From Prunella strophiata (taxonomy: Eukaryota; Chordata; Aves; Passeriformes; Prunellidae): a stretch of DNA of 64,000 nt. A program made the translations under genes and the position numbers. This document shows, in pieces, positions 12,525 through 25,200 of this stretch. Under the pieces are notes generated by a model. That model was not told where the DNA came from, made no database searches, and saw only the letters and a list, made by a program, of their open reading frames with translations. The stretch lies in contig JAZBQD010000025.1 in NCBI GenBank assembly GCA_036583965.1, positions 15,772,910 through 15,836,909 of the forward strand, given 5' to 3'. Numbering within the stretch: the stretch's first letter is position 1; each line of letters opens with the position of its first letter.

Positions 12525-13113
12525 GGGAGGAAAAAAAAAATAAAAGAAAAAAAGAGCCAAGCACAGAGCAAACGAGAAACCTGAGGTGATGGGTGAGGGA
12601 AGCGGAGGTGGCAGCTGAGGAGGTCGGGCGACGCGGATGGGAGCAGGGACCCTGCTCAGGATGGGAGTGTGCACAGAGGGGACAGGGACTCTCCCGAAGA
12701 GACACCCTGGGATGAGCTGCTGCTCTGGCAGTGGGTGAGCCAAGCACCAGGAGCAAAGGGACCAGAGGCTGTGCAGGTGAGTGAGCATCGCTCGCGTGGC
12801 TCGCAGGCATCTGTCCCTGTCCCTGTCCCTGCCCCAGCAGGGCACAGCTGGGCATGGCTCTCTGGGGTCCTGGCCCTGGCTGCTGCTTTGGAGACACTCT
12901 GGTGACTGGGACCGTGGTCAGTGGGAAGCGTGCCCCTGGGTGAGGGGGACTCGCTGGAGCGGCGTGCATGGCCAGCACTTGCCCTGGAGGCTGACTGCGT
13001 GTTCATGGCCATGAGGGTTTCCAGACCCTCCCTCTCCCAAAAGACTGCTCTCTGCTTGGGAAGAATCTTTCCAGCTTTGGTTATTTTCCTTCTATTTTAT
13101 CCTGACTGTACCT

Positions 13114-13121
13114 ATGCAAAT
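13114..13121 (+). promoter_or_regulatory. Octamer motif ATGCAAAT
   Basis: A perfect POU octamer at the edge of a GC-rich block. It is a single short motif, so chance is possible. Confidence 0.2.
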
Positions 13122-13729
13122 TAGCTGCTGCCAGCAGCCAAGCCGGCAGCGCAGGGAGTGCAGGGCTGTGTGCTCCCAGCACTGCTCAGCGGGGCACAGC
13201 CACCTTCCCCAGAGCGGCTGCGGCCAGGATGCCGCTGGGGATAAGCCCGGCTCAAAGCTGTTTGTGCAGGGGCTGCTCCCCAAGGAGGGAGGACCAGCTG
13301 AAACGCTGCTTGTTTGCCTGGGCTGCTGGCAGCCCATGGCACATCCCAGGACTGTTGCCTGTGCTGGTGGAAGAGGCTGGGAGCTGCCTGCCCACATCTG
13401 GGTTAGTTCAGAGCCACAGGCGCGTGCTGGCTCCCAAGTCTCAAGCTAAGGAGCGTGCAACAAGTGGGAGCTTTTCCTGCCTGGATGTGATATCTTGTGG
13501 GATGGATGGCTGGTATGCATGTGGTGGTGAGGGCTTTGGCTGGGTGTGTTGGTGGGGCAGGGTTGTGGCTGGTGCTGGTCATCCTGTGCCGGTGCCGGGG
13601 CTGGCTCTCTCGTGACCTCGGTCATCCCTCACCCATGGCTCGATGCAGTTGTGCCTGCATGGCCCCTGGTGTCCCTGCAGCTCCGGCCGTGGCAGTGCTG
13701 CTGTGCCAGCAGGCGCTGAGGCACCCGGG

Positions 13730-14060
13730 CTCCTGCGGGCACACGCTCACCCCGGCGGCTGCAAACTGCCAAAAGGCTTTTAGCGGATCACCGCAGGGGA
13801 GGGAGGGGAGCGGAGCCGAGGGATCAGGATTTTGCTTGTCATCACTTCCCAGTTGTGGTGTGGGGAATGTGGTGGTGACTGCGAACCCCCGGCCGGATCC
13901 ACGCCTGTGTGTGCCGGGTGGAGCCGGAGGATGGATCCAGTGCCCGTGTATTTCTGTACTGAGCTTTGGGAAATGTCACTGCTCATCCGCCTGCCTGGCC
14001 AGCGAGGGGGCGGAGGGCGCTTCAGCCCCTTGTCCTCATCGCAGGGCAGCTGAGTGATTG
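13730..14060. promoter_or_regulatory. CpG-enriched block upstream of first visible exon
   Basis: CpG density rises compared with flanks and GC-box-like runs (GAGGGGGCGGAGGGCGC) occur. It is about 5 kb 5' of the 19.2 kb exon, so it could hold an upstream exon or promoter, but no ATG exon with a fitting donor was identified. Confidence 0.25.
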
Positions 14061-17000
14061 TGTGCTGAGGTGCCGTGTCCGGTGCCGGCTCAGCGAGCTG
14101 CCGGAGGCACAGGCAGGATGGGGACAGGCTGCCAGCCCACCATGTCCGTGTTCCACCTGCCTTCCCACTGCCTCAGCAGCCTGGGGGCTTTGGCAGTCAA
14201 AGTGACTGTGACTGCAAAAAAACCTGTGGGGTAAAGGGATGGGTACAGGCTCGTGTCGCACAGCACACCAGGGCAGCAGGAGCTGTGCCCTGTGCTTAGC
14301 TGGACTCTTTCCCCGTGGCCAGGCTGGCATCCAGGTGCTGCTCTGGGCACTCTGCTCATCCTGGCTGGACACTCCCAGGCTCTCGCGCTCACCAGGCTGG
14401 GGACAGCGCTGTCCCTGTCTCCCTTTAGCCGCAGTTTCTGCCTCTGCCTGTCCCTGCCTGCTCTGTTCAGGGTGCTGGGTGCTGTGGCTGATGCCAGGGG
14501 GGAGTTTGCCATGCCAGACCCTGCCCCTCCCTGTGCCTGAAGCCGTGGGCTTAGGGGGGACATGTCACATGGAGGTTGTGCATTGCTGTGCCACAGTGGT
14601 GGTCCTGCCCTCTGGGAACACCAGCTCTGTTCTGTCCAGAGCTTTGGAGGGAAGGGCTGAGGATGGATATTGCTGCAAGAGCATTCAGCACTGATAATTA
14701 TTTCTGGAAAAAGATACCGTGTTCTGACTTAAATGCTGACATGGGACTCTGAACACGTGTAATCTGGCTGACAGATGGCAAAGTCATAGAGGTGTGATTT
14801 ATGATACAGCACAGTAGCTGAACAACCTTCTCTGGTTGTCAGGAGACAATTCTTCCCGGTGCTGTGGTTGATGTTCCAATTGATGGCTTTTCCCACGTGT
14901 CCCCTTGGTGTGTGGGGACTGCCTTGGCAGGTGCCAGCTGTGTCTGCCATGTCAGCCCTGACTGTCAGCCCTGCAGCTCCAGTGCTGAGCTGCTGCAGAG
15001 ATGCTGCCTCTGAGGGAAGGCTGGGCAGGTGAGCCTGGATCTTGCCCAGATGGCCCTGGAGCAGTGCTGTGCAGTGGCAGGGCTGGGGGAGCAGTGCTGG
15101 CCTTGTCCCCATCCTGTGGCTGGGATGAAGCTGACTCAGGATGACAGTGCCACCTGGGGCTGCCTGTTCCTCAGACCAGCACTTGTGGGACTGAATGTGT
15201 GGTCCTGATGGCGGAAGGCACTGAAATGTTGCCTGTCAGATTAGCACAAGGGGAAGGATGCTGACAGCCACAGGGAGTCTGTCTTACCTGCATGCCCTCT
15301 CCATGCCTCAGTTTCCCTGCTTCTACCTTAAGATCCCTAATGCTGATCCTTCTTAAGGAAGGATTATCTATTAATGTTTGGAAAGCACTTGGGAAGTAAC
15401 AGTGTGGTCTCCACAACATCCCCCTCCCTGTGCTGGAGGCTCACCCCCACTGCCACCCACAGAGCCCAGACCTGGCACAGTACCCAGAGCTGTGGGAGCA
15501 TCCCAGCCCTGGACACACCATCCTGGCCCTGGGAGCACTCTGACCCCAGTGGACCAGCTGAGCACAGGAGCTGGGAGGAGCTGGGAGGAGCTGACCCACC
15601 AGCAGGGCCCTGGCAGAGCAGATATGATTCATTCCCCTTCTGCAGCACAGTTTATGTAAAGCAGCTCTGTATAAATCGCCAAATGATCTGTAATGTGCTC
15701 CTGGCTTCTAATTAGTGATGCTTCTGCTGAAGCTTTGGGGTCTGGCAGAGGTGAGGGAGGCTGGTTCATGGCTGGATGAGTTGCTGACAGCTCTCAGGTG
15801 GGGAAGTGTTGGGCTGTCAGAGCTGTCACAGCCATTCCTTTACCTGGACTGTAGCTGGAGGTGGTGGCCAGCAGGTCTGGGGGGTGAAATCAGCACCCCA
15901 AGGTTCTTGGTCAGCTTCTGACTCATCCATGGACTGGCTTGTCTGTCCTGCATCAGGCAGATCTGGGCAGCACCTGCCCTGGGCTGGAGATCACCCATCC
16001 CCTGTGTCCCTGTGCCTTCCCCTTGATGCCATGGCTGGGGACTCACAGCAAGGCCACATGTTCCTGAGCACAGGGGCTTCTCCAGCCCCACCAGCCCGCC
16101 CTGCCCCCAGGACTAACTCTCCTTCATCCCTAACCCTGATGACATGTGGCACATTGCCCTGTTTTTGGCCACCAGCTCTTCTTGACAGATGCTGTTGGTT
16201 TTATCCAATCTGAAGGATGCAATGGCTGCTCCTGCTGTGCTTGGGCAGGTGGATACATCCAGGTAAAGCTCCTGGGTGTGGAATTGTCCCCGTGGTGGTC
16301 ATTGCAAGGGCCATGTACCGGCACCACAGAGGCCCTTCTGACAGGGGCTGCTGCCTTCCTGCATCTGTGCAGGGTATCTGGGATTTCCCAGCCCCTCATC
16401 CCTGCAGTTTGGGAGGGGTGGCTGTAATGATGCAGGGAGTGTGGTGGAGGTGGGGTCAGCACAGCAGAGAGGGCAGGATTCTGCAGGCAGTCCCCAGATC
16501 TCAGGAGATAAACACCCCCAACATCCTTTCAGCTGGGGCTGGAGCCCCCATCCCTGCAGGGTGGCAGGAGCTCCCCCTGGGCAGGTGGGAAGGGGCAGGA
16601 ACAGCCAAATGCCACTGAGGAGGTGCTATAGGGAACCAGCAGCACCTGTTCCCACTGCCCAGCCCCATTCCTGGGTCAGCCCTGCTCATCCTGGTGTCCA
16701 CACCATGCCTGGGGCTCTGCAGAGCATTAGCTGTCAATGCCCACCTCTCACCCCTCCCTAAATGGGATCTTCTCCATTCCAGCTGAGCTTTGACACCAGA
16801 TCAGAGGAGAGTGAGGTGCTGGGGATGGTGTTGGTATAGTGTTCTCTGCTCTGTGGGCACCAGGATCACTCCTCTTCATCGCCTCCTTGTCCGGCTGTGA
16901 GCAGGGGAAAGCTGGGTTTGGGTTTCTTGTTGGGTTTCTTTTAAGGCAAACCTCATCCTTTACATCAAAGTAGGATTTTTTCTCAAGAATGTAAAGAATT

Positions 17001-17260
17001 ACCCTGGAAGGTCTGAACAGCTCTTTGCCGGCAGGGACTGGAGAGACAAGAGCCCTCTCCAGAAAGCTGTCTCCACCCCATTCCCAGCAACAGCAATTCA
17101 TAAACTGAAAAATAAATCAATAACCAGTTAATGAATTGAAGATGTCTGTGTTTAAAATGTATCAGGGAAAAAATTGTTAGCTGGTCGGGGCTGGCCTAAT
17201 TACTGTGAGGAAAGGCAGGGAGCTCTGAGTTCTGAGAAACAACTTCCCTTTTTCTCTTTC
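14060..17260. other. Non-coding stretch with minor short repeats
   Basis: No exon was supported. A 12-base unit (GAGCTGGGAGGA) is tandemly repeated at about 15568-15592. The rest looks like unique non-coding DNA. Confidence 0.35.
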
Positions 17261-17262
17261 TT

Positions 17263-18060
17263 AGGAGAGGAGAGGAGAGGAGGAGGAGAGGAGAGGCATT
17301 ATACATGCTACTGGTGTCATTCGAGGATAGTAGCTTATAGCTATTATGCTGATCGGCTCTGCTTCGTACGACGGATAGGAGCGTTCTCTTCTCTTCTGCT
17401 TCTCTTCCTCGAGTTCTCCCTTCGCTTCTCTTCTCTTCTCATCTCGTATCTTCTCTCATTAGCGTACTCTGGCTCCTTCTCTTTCTTCTCCTGCTCTTCC
17501 GGTCTCTTCTCTTCGCTTCTCCTTCTCCTTCTCTTCTGCTTCTCTTCACTCTTCTCCTGTACGCCTTCTCGTCAACACTTCTCTTACTCTCATTCTCTTC
17601 TTCATTTCTCTCTCTCTCTCTTTCGTTCCTTCTTCCCTCTCAAACTAGTATCTTCTCTTCTTCTCTTCTCTCTCTTCTCTCTCTCATTCTCTTCTACTCT
17701 CTCTTCCTCCTCTCTGTCTGCAGCTTCTCGTCTTCTGCTTCCTGCTTACTCTCTCTGCTCTTTCTCTTCCTTCTCTTCTCTTCCCTTTCTGCCTCTTTTG
17801 ATGCGTCTTTCTTTTAGTCTTCTCTCTGTGTTTTTCCTGGTGCTCTTCTACTATGCTGTGTGCACTTGTGTTCTTGCTAGGGTTGTATAATTCTCTTCTT
17901 CTTCGCTTCTTCTTCTCTTCTCTTCTCTCTTCTATTCTCCATCTTGTCTTCTACCACTCTCTTTATGATAAATTTCTAATGGGTGTGTCTTTAACCTCAA
18001 TTCGTTACAACTTGCCTTCTCTCTCTTTTTCTTTCTTTTCCCCTGATCTTAGTTCCACCC
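17263..18060. repeat. Degenerate pentanucleotide tract: GGAGA run, unique gap, then CTTCT-rich
   Basis: A short purine run (GGAGA)n at 17263-17296 is followed by about 90 bases of unrelated sequence. Then come about 675 bases of heavily degenerate CTTCT/TTCTC pyrimidine-rich sequence on the same strand. The high interruption rate is unlike the clean tract 1.5 kb away. It may be an ancient decayed array or a poor consensus over a difficult repeat. Confidence 0.8.
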
Positions 18061-19170
18061 CTTTCCCCCCAGCTCTGTTCTTCATCCCCTGGGACCTCTG
18101 TCAAATCCCTCCTGTTCCCTTCCCTGCCCAGCCCGGGGCTGGCTGCGCGGTGGGAGCAGGTTGTGCTGGCACATTAAAGGAGGACAGGAGGCAGTGGCTG
18201 TGACAGTGTGTGTGGCAGGGCTGGCACACAGCCCCAGTGCCTGGTCGTGTGCCCAAGTCTGGGTGTCCCAGCTCCCCAGGCTTTCCTGCCTTGCTCCCGC
18301 GCTGGCAGCAGGGATAGGCTGTGCTGCCGTGGCCAGCCCCGGGCTGGGGGTGCCACCCTCGGCACGGGGGGCTCTGGGGGCTCCGTGTGCCGCAGGGAGG
18401 CAGAGAGCCCAGGGGCTCTGCGGGGCAGGCGCCTCCTCAGGCAGTCTCAGCCTGTGAGCCTGTGTGCCCCTGGGCTTGGAGACAGGGCAGTTGTGCCCTG
18501 TACCAGCAGCTCTCCCTGGAGCGGGCTGGGCCGGACTGGAATGTGCAGCACGTTCCCGGAGCCTGCGGATGTGCTTTTCCCAGGTCCAGGGGCTGGGAGC
18601 GATGCTGGAGCACCCCACCTGGTGGGAAGGGGCTTTGTGGGTCCTTCAGTGGAATGCATTTGCTCCCACACGTTTCTGTTTCTGTCTCCAAAACCTCTCC
18701 GATGTGGGCTGATTTCCATGTCAGCCCTGCTCAGGGAAGCTGTGCTTGGGAGGCCACAGGGGCTCTAGGGTTTCTCTGAAGAAGTGTGTGGACTTTGATT
18801 CAGTCTGCTTTGGTTCTCTCCACTGATGTGTCCCTGGCTGTTTCTCCGGTGCTGGCTGTCACCTGTTGGAGTTTGGGGAGGAATGCACAACCTGGGGAGG
18901 TGATTTTGCTGCACAGGGAGCAGGACCTGGCTCTCTTCAGCCTGCTAGGCTGCAGCTTCAGTTTGGCTAAGATGGACCTGTGCTGGTCCTGGTCTGCTGA
19001 GCAATACCAAACCTGCTGCTGCTCCTGCACTTCCCACCGCCAGGGCTGGGGCCGCTGCCCTGCTGGGAGCCCCCTCCTTCCAGCACTGAGCACCTCCTGG
19101 CGCTGTGCCCCGGCTGTGCCCTGGGGCCAGGGCTGCCGTGCCATTAACACCTTTCCTCTCCCCTCCCCAG

Positions 19171-19299
19171 GTCGGAGAGCAGCCTCGCTAGGTTTGCCCA
19201 CCGCTTGTCGGTGAAGCAGAAGCAGGAGAAGAGAAGGAAAGCTGAGTATGGCTCGGCCGAGCTGTCTGCCTTCCGGCCCAGGTCTCTGAGCATTGAATG
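19171..19299 (+). CDS. ANKFN1: ANKFN1-family coding exon, first visible (N-terminal basic segment)
   Basis: A pyrimidine-rich acceptor ending CCCCAG precedes it, and TG|GTAAGA is the donor. The 129 bases give one base of a split codon, 42 codons and two bases that join the next exon to make Trp. The product is Arg/Lys-rich (ARFAHRLSVKQKQEKRRKAE) and ends in a Pro-Arg-Ser motif. This looks like a basic helix before a phosphorylation-prone stretch. The phase match to the exon 26.5 kb downstream supports it. The preceding exon, which must supply two bases, was not found in this window. Confidence 0.72.
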
Positions 19300-22200
19300 G
19301 TAAGAGCTGCAGGACAGGACCGGGGGACAAAGCTTCTGCCTCTCCAGTTGCCCTCCTGTCCCCTTTTCCCACTGCTGCCATGCTCAAAGCGATGTCCGGT
19401 GGGACAGCAGCCCTCCAAACCCCTCCACCTGCTGCAGGAGCTCCCCCAAGGTATCAAACGAGAGCCATCCCCCAGCTGAAGGTCTGTCAGGGCTCATGTG
19501 GGTAATGGGAGTGTCTGCTGAGCTGGGGCACATGAGCAAACAGCCTCTGGCAACCCCCACCACTGGCCCCTTCCCTCCCTGCCTTCCCTTCCCTTCCCTT
19601 CCTTCCCTTCCCTTCCCTTCCCTTCCCTTCCCTTCCCTTCCTTCCCTTCCCTTCCCTTCCCTTCCCTTCCCTTCCCTTCCCTTCCTTCCCTTCCCTTCCC
19701 TTCCCTTCCCTTCCCTTCCCTTCCCTTCCCTTCCCTTCCCTTCCCTTCCCTTCCCTTCCCTTCCTTCCCTTCCCTTCCTTCCCTTCCCTTCCTTCCCTTC
19801 CCTTCCCTTCCCTTCCCTTCCTTCCCTTCCCTTCCTTCCCTTCCCTTCCCTTCCCTTCCTTCCCTTCCCTTCCCTTCCCTTCCTTCCCTTCCCTTCCTTC
19901 CCTTCCCTTCCCTTCCTTCCCTTCCCTTCCCTTCCCTTCCCTTCCTTCCCTTCCCTTCCCTTCCCTTCCCTTCCCTTCCCTTCCCTTCCTTCCCTTCCCT
20001 TCCCTTCCCTTCCTTCCCTTCCCTTCCCTTCCCTTCCCTTCCCTTCCCTTCCCTTCCTTCCCTTCCCTTCCCTTCCTTCCCTTCCCTTCCCTTCCTTCCC
20101 TTCCCTTCCCTTCCCTTCCTTCCCTTCCCTTCCCTTCCCTTCCCTTCCCTTCCCTTCCCTTCCCTTCCCTTCCCTTCCTTCCCTTCCCTTCCCTTCCCTT
20201 CCCTTCCTTCCCTTCCCTTCCCTTCCCTTCCCTTCCCTTCCCTTCCTTCCCTTCCCTTCCCTTCCCTTCCCTTCCTCCCTTCCTTCCCTCCCTCTCCCTT
20301 TTTTCCTCCCCCGCACGATCAATGAGGGCACACAGGCAGTGGATCAGCTGGTATGCCAAAGTCACCTCCCATGGTCCCTGGCTGCCCGGTGCTCCTCTGT
20401 TGGAGCTGACAGCCACAGCTGACAGTCATCAGCCACGGTGGGAGCTCTGGGGTCTGCAGGGACGCTTTTGGGGGCTGCCCTCTGTCACCATGCCCGGAGC
20501 AATGGGAGGGTCCTGGGCTGTCCCAGAGGGTGCAGTGCTCTCTCCTTCCCACTCTGCACTGCCTGGGGCCCCTGTGTGAGCACAGGTCTCAGAGAGCTGT
20601 CCCCACTTGGGCAGGGAGGCATTCATCCCAGGTTTCTGAGCTCTGATGCAACAGTCTTGGAAGCAGATCACAGCCAGCCAACCCAGTGTTAGAGGTGACT
20701 TGCTAAGGATATTTAAAAGAGCTGGAAATTGCATTGCTTTCTGCTTCCTTAGATGGATAAAGGAGGGTAAAACTTAAAAAAAAAAAAAAAAATGCTTAGA
20801 AATGGCAAGAATGTCAGAATGTCGATTTTGGTTTTCAATTTCCCTGCTTTTTTTTTCTTTCTGGCATTTATTGTGTGTTCTAACTCTTCACTGTGAGGCT
20901 GTGGAACTCTCCTCAAAGGCTTCCTTTATCTGTGAGCTTCCTTGAGCATCAAAGCTCTCCAGGTATTAATGTACCAAAGAATTCAGGATATTTGGGGACA
21001 GACTGCTTTCTTCTGCACTTACACAACTTTCTTCCCTTTGCTAAGAGGATGGCATGAGGAAACCTGGTCTGCAATTACTCTCAGTCTCCCAAAGAGACAA
21101 ATATGTGAATTTGTAATGTAGCAAATAGGGAAACAACAAAGAGCTCATTAAAAACAATCAGAGTTTGTCTTTATCCATAACAAAGAAGCGTGAGAAGCCA
21201 GCAAATCTCTTTCCTCTCTAAATGTGTCTTTGAAGCCCCTGGTCCCAGTTTAGCCCTGTCGGGGGATATTTGTGGTACATTTTCCCCCACTCCATAGCGT
21301 TTTCCTGGGGGAAACCATCTGTCTTGCATTTGGCAAACCACCTTGTGCAGCGAGGACTCGCAGCAGTGGCAGACGATGCTCTTTTAGAGGGGTTCTGTGA
21401 AGCAGCCTGGAGAGGAGCTCTGGCAGGAGGGGCTGCCTTTGCCTTTGGTTTGCTGCTGTGCTGCAGCTCAGGGCTGTGAGCTGAGGGAGACAGCCCTGAT
21501 GTCCCCATCCTGCAGAGACACAGGCACAGCCAGGCAGGACTCCTACCCTCTGCTGGGATTTTATCCATGGCTTGGAGACATCTTGGGCTGGATCAGATCA
21601 CTCTGGCAGCCAGGATCGAGGGGGCCAGGCTGCTGGAATTCAGGGGCTGACAGGGCACAGAAGAGGGGTCACCCCAGTGGGTCACAATGATGAGGGGTGG
21701 CAGTGGGCTGAGGACCCTGCCCACTGGCTGCTCCCATCCATCTCACGTGCACAGGTCCTCAGAGAGGCATTTGGAGATTTTTCCAGCCTTCTCTGCAGCC
21801 ATGACCTGCTAAGGGATGTCCTGGCCTTTTCCTTGGTGTGGAACAGCTTTTCTCTGTGTTCCCTGCTCATCACCAGGGATCTCTGCTCATTACAGCAGGA
21901 TCAGCACCCTCAGTTAGTCACTCCAAACCATCCTGGGCTGCAGGTGAGGCTGCTCCTCTGGCTCATGGGAAACTTGGCTCATATCCTGGCAAAACTACAG
22001 ATGCCTAATTTGTCTTTCAGGGCAAATACCTACCTGCATCAAATCTGTCTGTATTTACAACCCAGGGTTACCACTGCATCCTTTCTTCTGCCTCTGCACA
22101 GAGGTGAACACCCACACTGTGTGATGGGTTCAGCTCATCCCACACGGGTAGGAGTAGCATGGAAGAGCAGTGGACCATGTTTTCCCAAATCAGCAGCTTC

Positions 22201-25200
22201 TGAGAATCCTGCCCATCTTGACCCCAAGGCTTGAAGGCAAAGGACAGCTTCTCAGCCTGCTGTCACCTGTTGCCAGGGAGGAGGTAGAAAAGCATGACAC
22301 CATCTGTGCTCTTTGCTTTGAGAAACTGGGTGTCAGTCTGGGGCGGGGATTAGAGTTTCCTGCTTGGAATTCCTACCAAAGCATTGTCAGTACAACCCAT
22401 CCCCACACATGGCAAGCTGAGCCAATTTTCCAGTGTTCCCAATTATTCAGATGCTCAGGTGGGAGTGGATGGAGCTGAGGTAGAAGAGAAGAAGCTGCAC
22501 GGGGCCTGACACTGTGTTCCTGCACTGAGCACAGCCAGGTAGGACAGGACACAGATGCCTTCACCTCCACTTGGCCCTCCTCCAGTGCCAGGAGCCCTGG
22601 GCCAGGAGGTGCAGTGTGGTACACTCAGGGTCACCTTTTGTGGTAGCAGGCCCCCAGCTGGGTAATAATTAGCTTTGACTCCATGATGCAGAAGGCATGA
22701 AAAGACACTTTATTATTAGAAATCTCTCGTTCTTATAGAAACAATGGTGGACCTAAGACCTGCTTGGTCTCAAAGTGAAAACCTCTCACACCATTGGTGA
22801 ATAGCACTCTCTAGAGAACCATATCTCTAAAAAACAGTTACAGAAGGAGAGATAATCATTGTTTTAATTCTTTCCTCTTAAGATTCCCAGGCTCGGCCTG
22901 GGAGAAATTATCTCTGTTTGGAGGATATGTGATTCCACAGTGCAGTTCCTTGCTGCCACAAAGAGTCAGGGGCTGGATGTCCTGTGCTGCTGCTGCTGAG
23001 CCCAGGGATGCTCCCCAGGGCAGGTCCCACAGTGCATGTGTCCATCAGAGCACATCTCCCTGGCTCACTAGACACACTGACAGGCCGTGCTCCCCCAGGC
23101 ACAGGGCAGCTCTTTTCCCATGGCACGTGCTCCTGTGCTGCACCAGGCCAGCCGAGCATGGCCCTGCTCCCCAGCCCGGCCAGCAGCGAGCGAAGGCCTG
23201 TTAGTTCCACTTATTAAAAACAAAATTGCTGGGGGAAGGGAGAGAAGGCAGAGAAAAAGTGAAGTATTGAGAAAACACTTCTTTCATTCATACGTTGTTT
23301 GCTGAAATAAATACTTCATTATTAGGCTTTTTTTAGGGTATTTTTTTTAAAGCCAGCGCCACAAAGTCCCCAGTGTTAGGGCCTGTGAATGTACCAGATC
23401 ACCTCAGCCCATGGCTCCCTGTGCTGGTGTCCTGCTGCTCAGAGGTGCTGGAGAGGAGCTTTCCCAGTCTTTGGGAGAAACCTGGGGGCTGCACGTCTGT
23501 TTTTTCCCAGGTTTGCTGATTCCCTTCTCCTCTTTACTGGATGATGTGTGCTGGGTCACCAAGGCAGCTTATGCTCTAAATGAGGCAAAAGTAACTTAGG
23601 CAAGAAAGGATTTGGGATTTTATTTATTAAAACTCTGCTTTCTGTGGTCTCTGGTCCTAATCTAGCTCCCAAGCCTAAACAGCACAAGGCTATTAAAGCA
23701 CTCTTGACTTGAAGCCCACCGCATTCTGCTGTTTGGGGCGAAGAAGGTGAAAGCTGGTGATTCCCATGGAGGACCCACAGTGTCCTACAGCAATGCCAAA
23801 ACAACAATCCTTGTTCTCCCCACTTAGAGTGAGCAGAAGCCTTCTCTCCTCCTGTGCCTCTTACCTGAGATACGCTCCACATTTATCTTGCCTCTTAAGT
23901 GAGGCTTAATCCAATGGAAGGGCTGCGATCCCTGGTTTGCTCTTGTGTGAGCAGAGCTGGGAGCCTCTGTTTCCCTCTCGCATCCTCTCAGCTCCATTGC
24001 TCATTGGGAGTTTCAGCCCTGCAGGTTTGTCCTCTGAAATCCCTTTGTCCCTTCCTTTTCCTTTCTAACTCTAGCTCTGATTTTCCTTGTTTGTTCCTGG
24101 GTTTGCTTTCCCTGCACACTCCTTTCCCCATGCTCACCACTTGTTCACGCTGATTTCCCTCTGTTTTCTTCTTCATTGCTTACTCACTGCTTTTTCTCTC
24201 CAGGCTCCTCGTGTTCTCCCTGTCAGACAGCCTCCCTGTGATCCATGGTTGGAATAGCCTATTCCCATGGTGCCAGGAAAAATGCAGCACATTCCTGCCT
24301 CCCCCCGTGCCGTTATCTCGGTTCTGCTCCTTGGCTGCCCACCACGAGGCCGAGGCGTGCTGGCAGCCGCGTGTCAGTTCTTGGTGACAGGCGCCTGCCT
24401 GGGGCTCAGCCCTGCCTGCAGCTCGTGTTCCTGCCTGACCCTTGGCTCAGCGCTGGCTCCCAGCTCCTCGCTGCCAAAAGCTGGGGTGCTCAGGGAGCTG
24501 CCTGCCCAGCAGCCACCGTGCAGACCACACAGGCCCGGCTGCAAGGTGCCAAGGGAGCGAGAGCCACCAGACATGGAAACCTTGCTGGCACCATCTGGGT
24601 GGTGGAGGTGGCACATGACTGCTGCTGCACTTTGCCTTGTGCTTCGGGTTTGGTTGTAAAGACATTTTTTAAGGGAACTGGTTTCATGGAAGTTATTTAA
24701 AGTGTAATATTTCCCCTCTGAGTGGTCTTGAGTGGTGTGGAGGTTCTCCCTGTATGGCTGGGTATGGAATCCCTGCTGTGGAAGTGCCTCCAGCATTGGT
24801 GCTGTCGCTGCTGTGGACAAGCAGCCAGGTGACCTGTCCCCCACCCTCCCCTCCTGGCACCAAGTGCCATGGTCCTGGTGGAGCTGCAGGGCTTGGAAGA
24901 GGTGCTGAGCTGCTGACTGATCCATCCCACTGTTCCTGATCCAGTGAATGGGAGTGCTGCTATTGCACAGCTCCCTGAGAGCCTGGTGCTGTTCCCACAG
25001 CTGTCCACAGTCATCTGGGGCTGTCCCCAGGACTCTCTGTGTGACATTTGTCCCTTTGCCAAGTCAGCCAGCACAAAGTGAGTTGTCATCAACTTTTTGG
25101 GAGGCAAAGAGTAGCAGCACCATGAAGATGGTGGGCTCAGAGCTCCTCCAGGTTTCACAGCCCTACTCAAGCTGTCTCACTGCAGAAAAGTCTTGGAGCT

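Noticed and set aside
12669..12784. A candidate upstream exon ending at a strong donor CAG|GTGAGT (12776)
   Set aside because: The phase and residues did not give a convincing fit to the 19.2 kb exon, and there is no good ATG context.
12327..13012. Overlapping minus-strand frames of 118-188 aa
   Set aside because: Several frames are open at once in a GC-rich block, which argues for composition and not coding. No family motif is visible.
14004..14022. CTCF-like GAGGGGGCGGAGGGCGC
   Set aside because: Only the AGGGGGCGG core fits; three upstream consensus positions mismatch.
17174..17890. A 238-aa Ser/Leu/Phe-rich + strand frame
   Set aside because: It covers the degenerate CTTCT tract, which cannot easily form stop codons. 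No domain is visible.
19384..20422. Three frames above 300 aa on both strands (Phe-Pro-Ser-Leu and Gly-Arg-Glu-Gly-Lys repeats)
   Set aside because: They are translations of the CCCTT pentanucleotide tract. The absence of stops follows from the repeat, not from selection.
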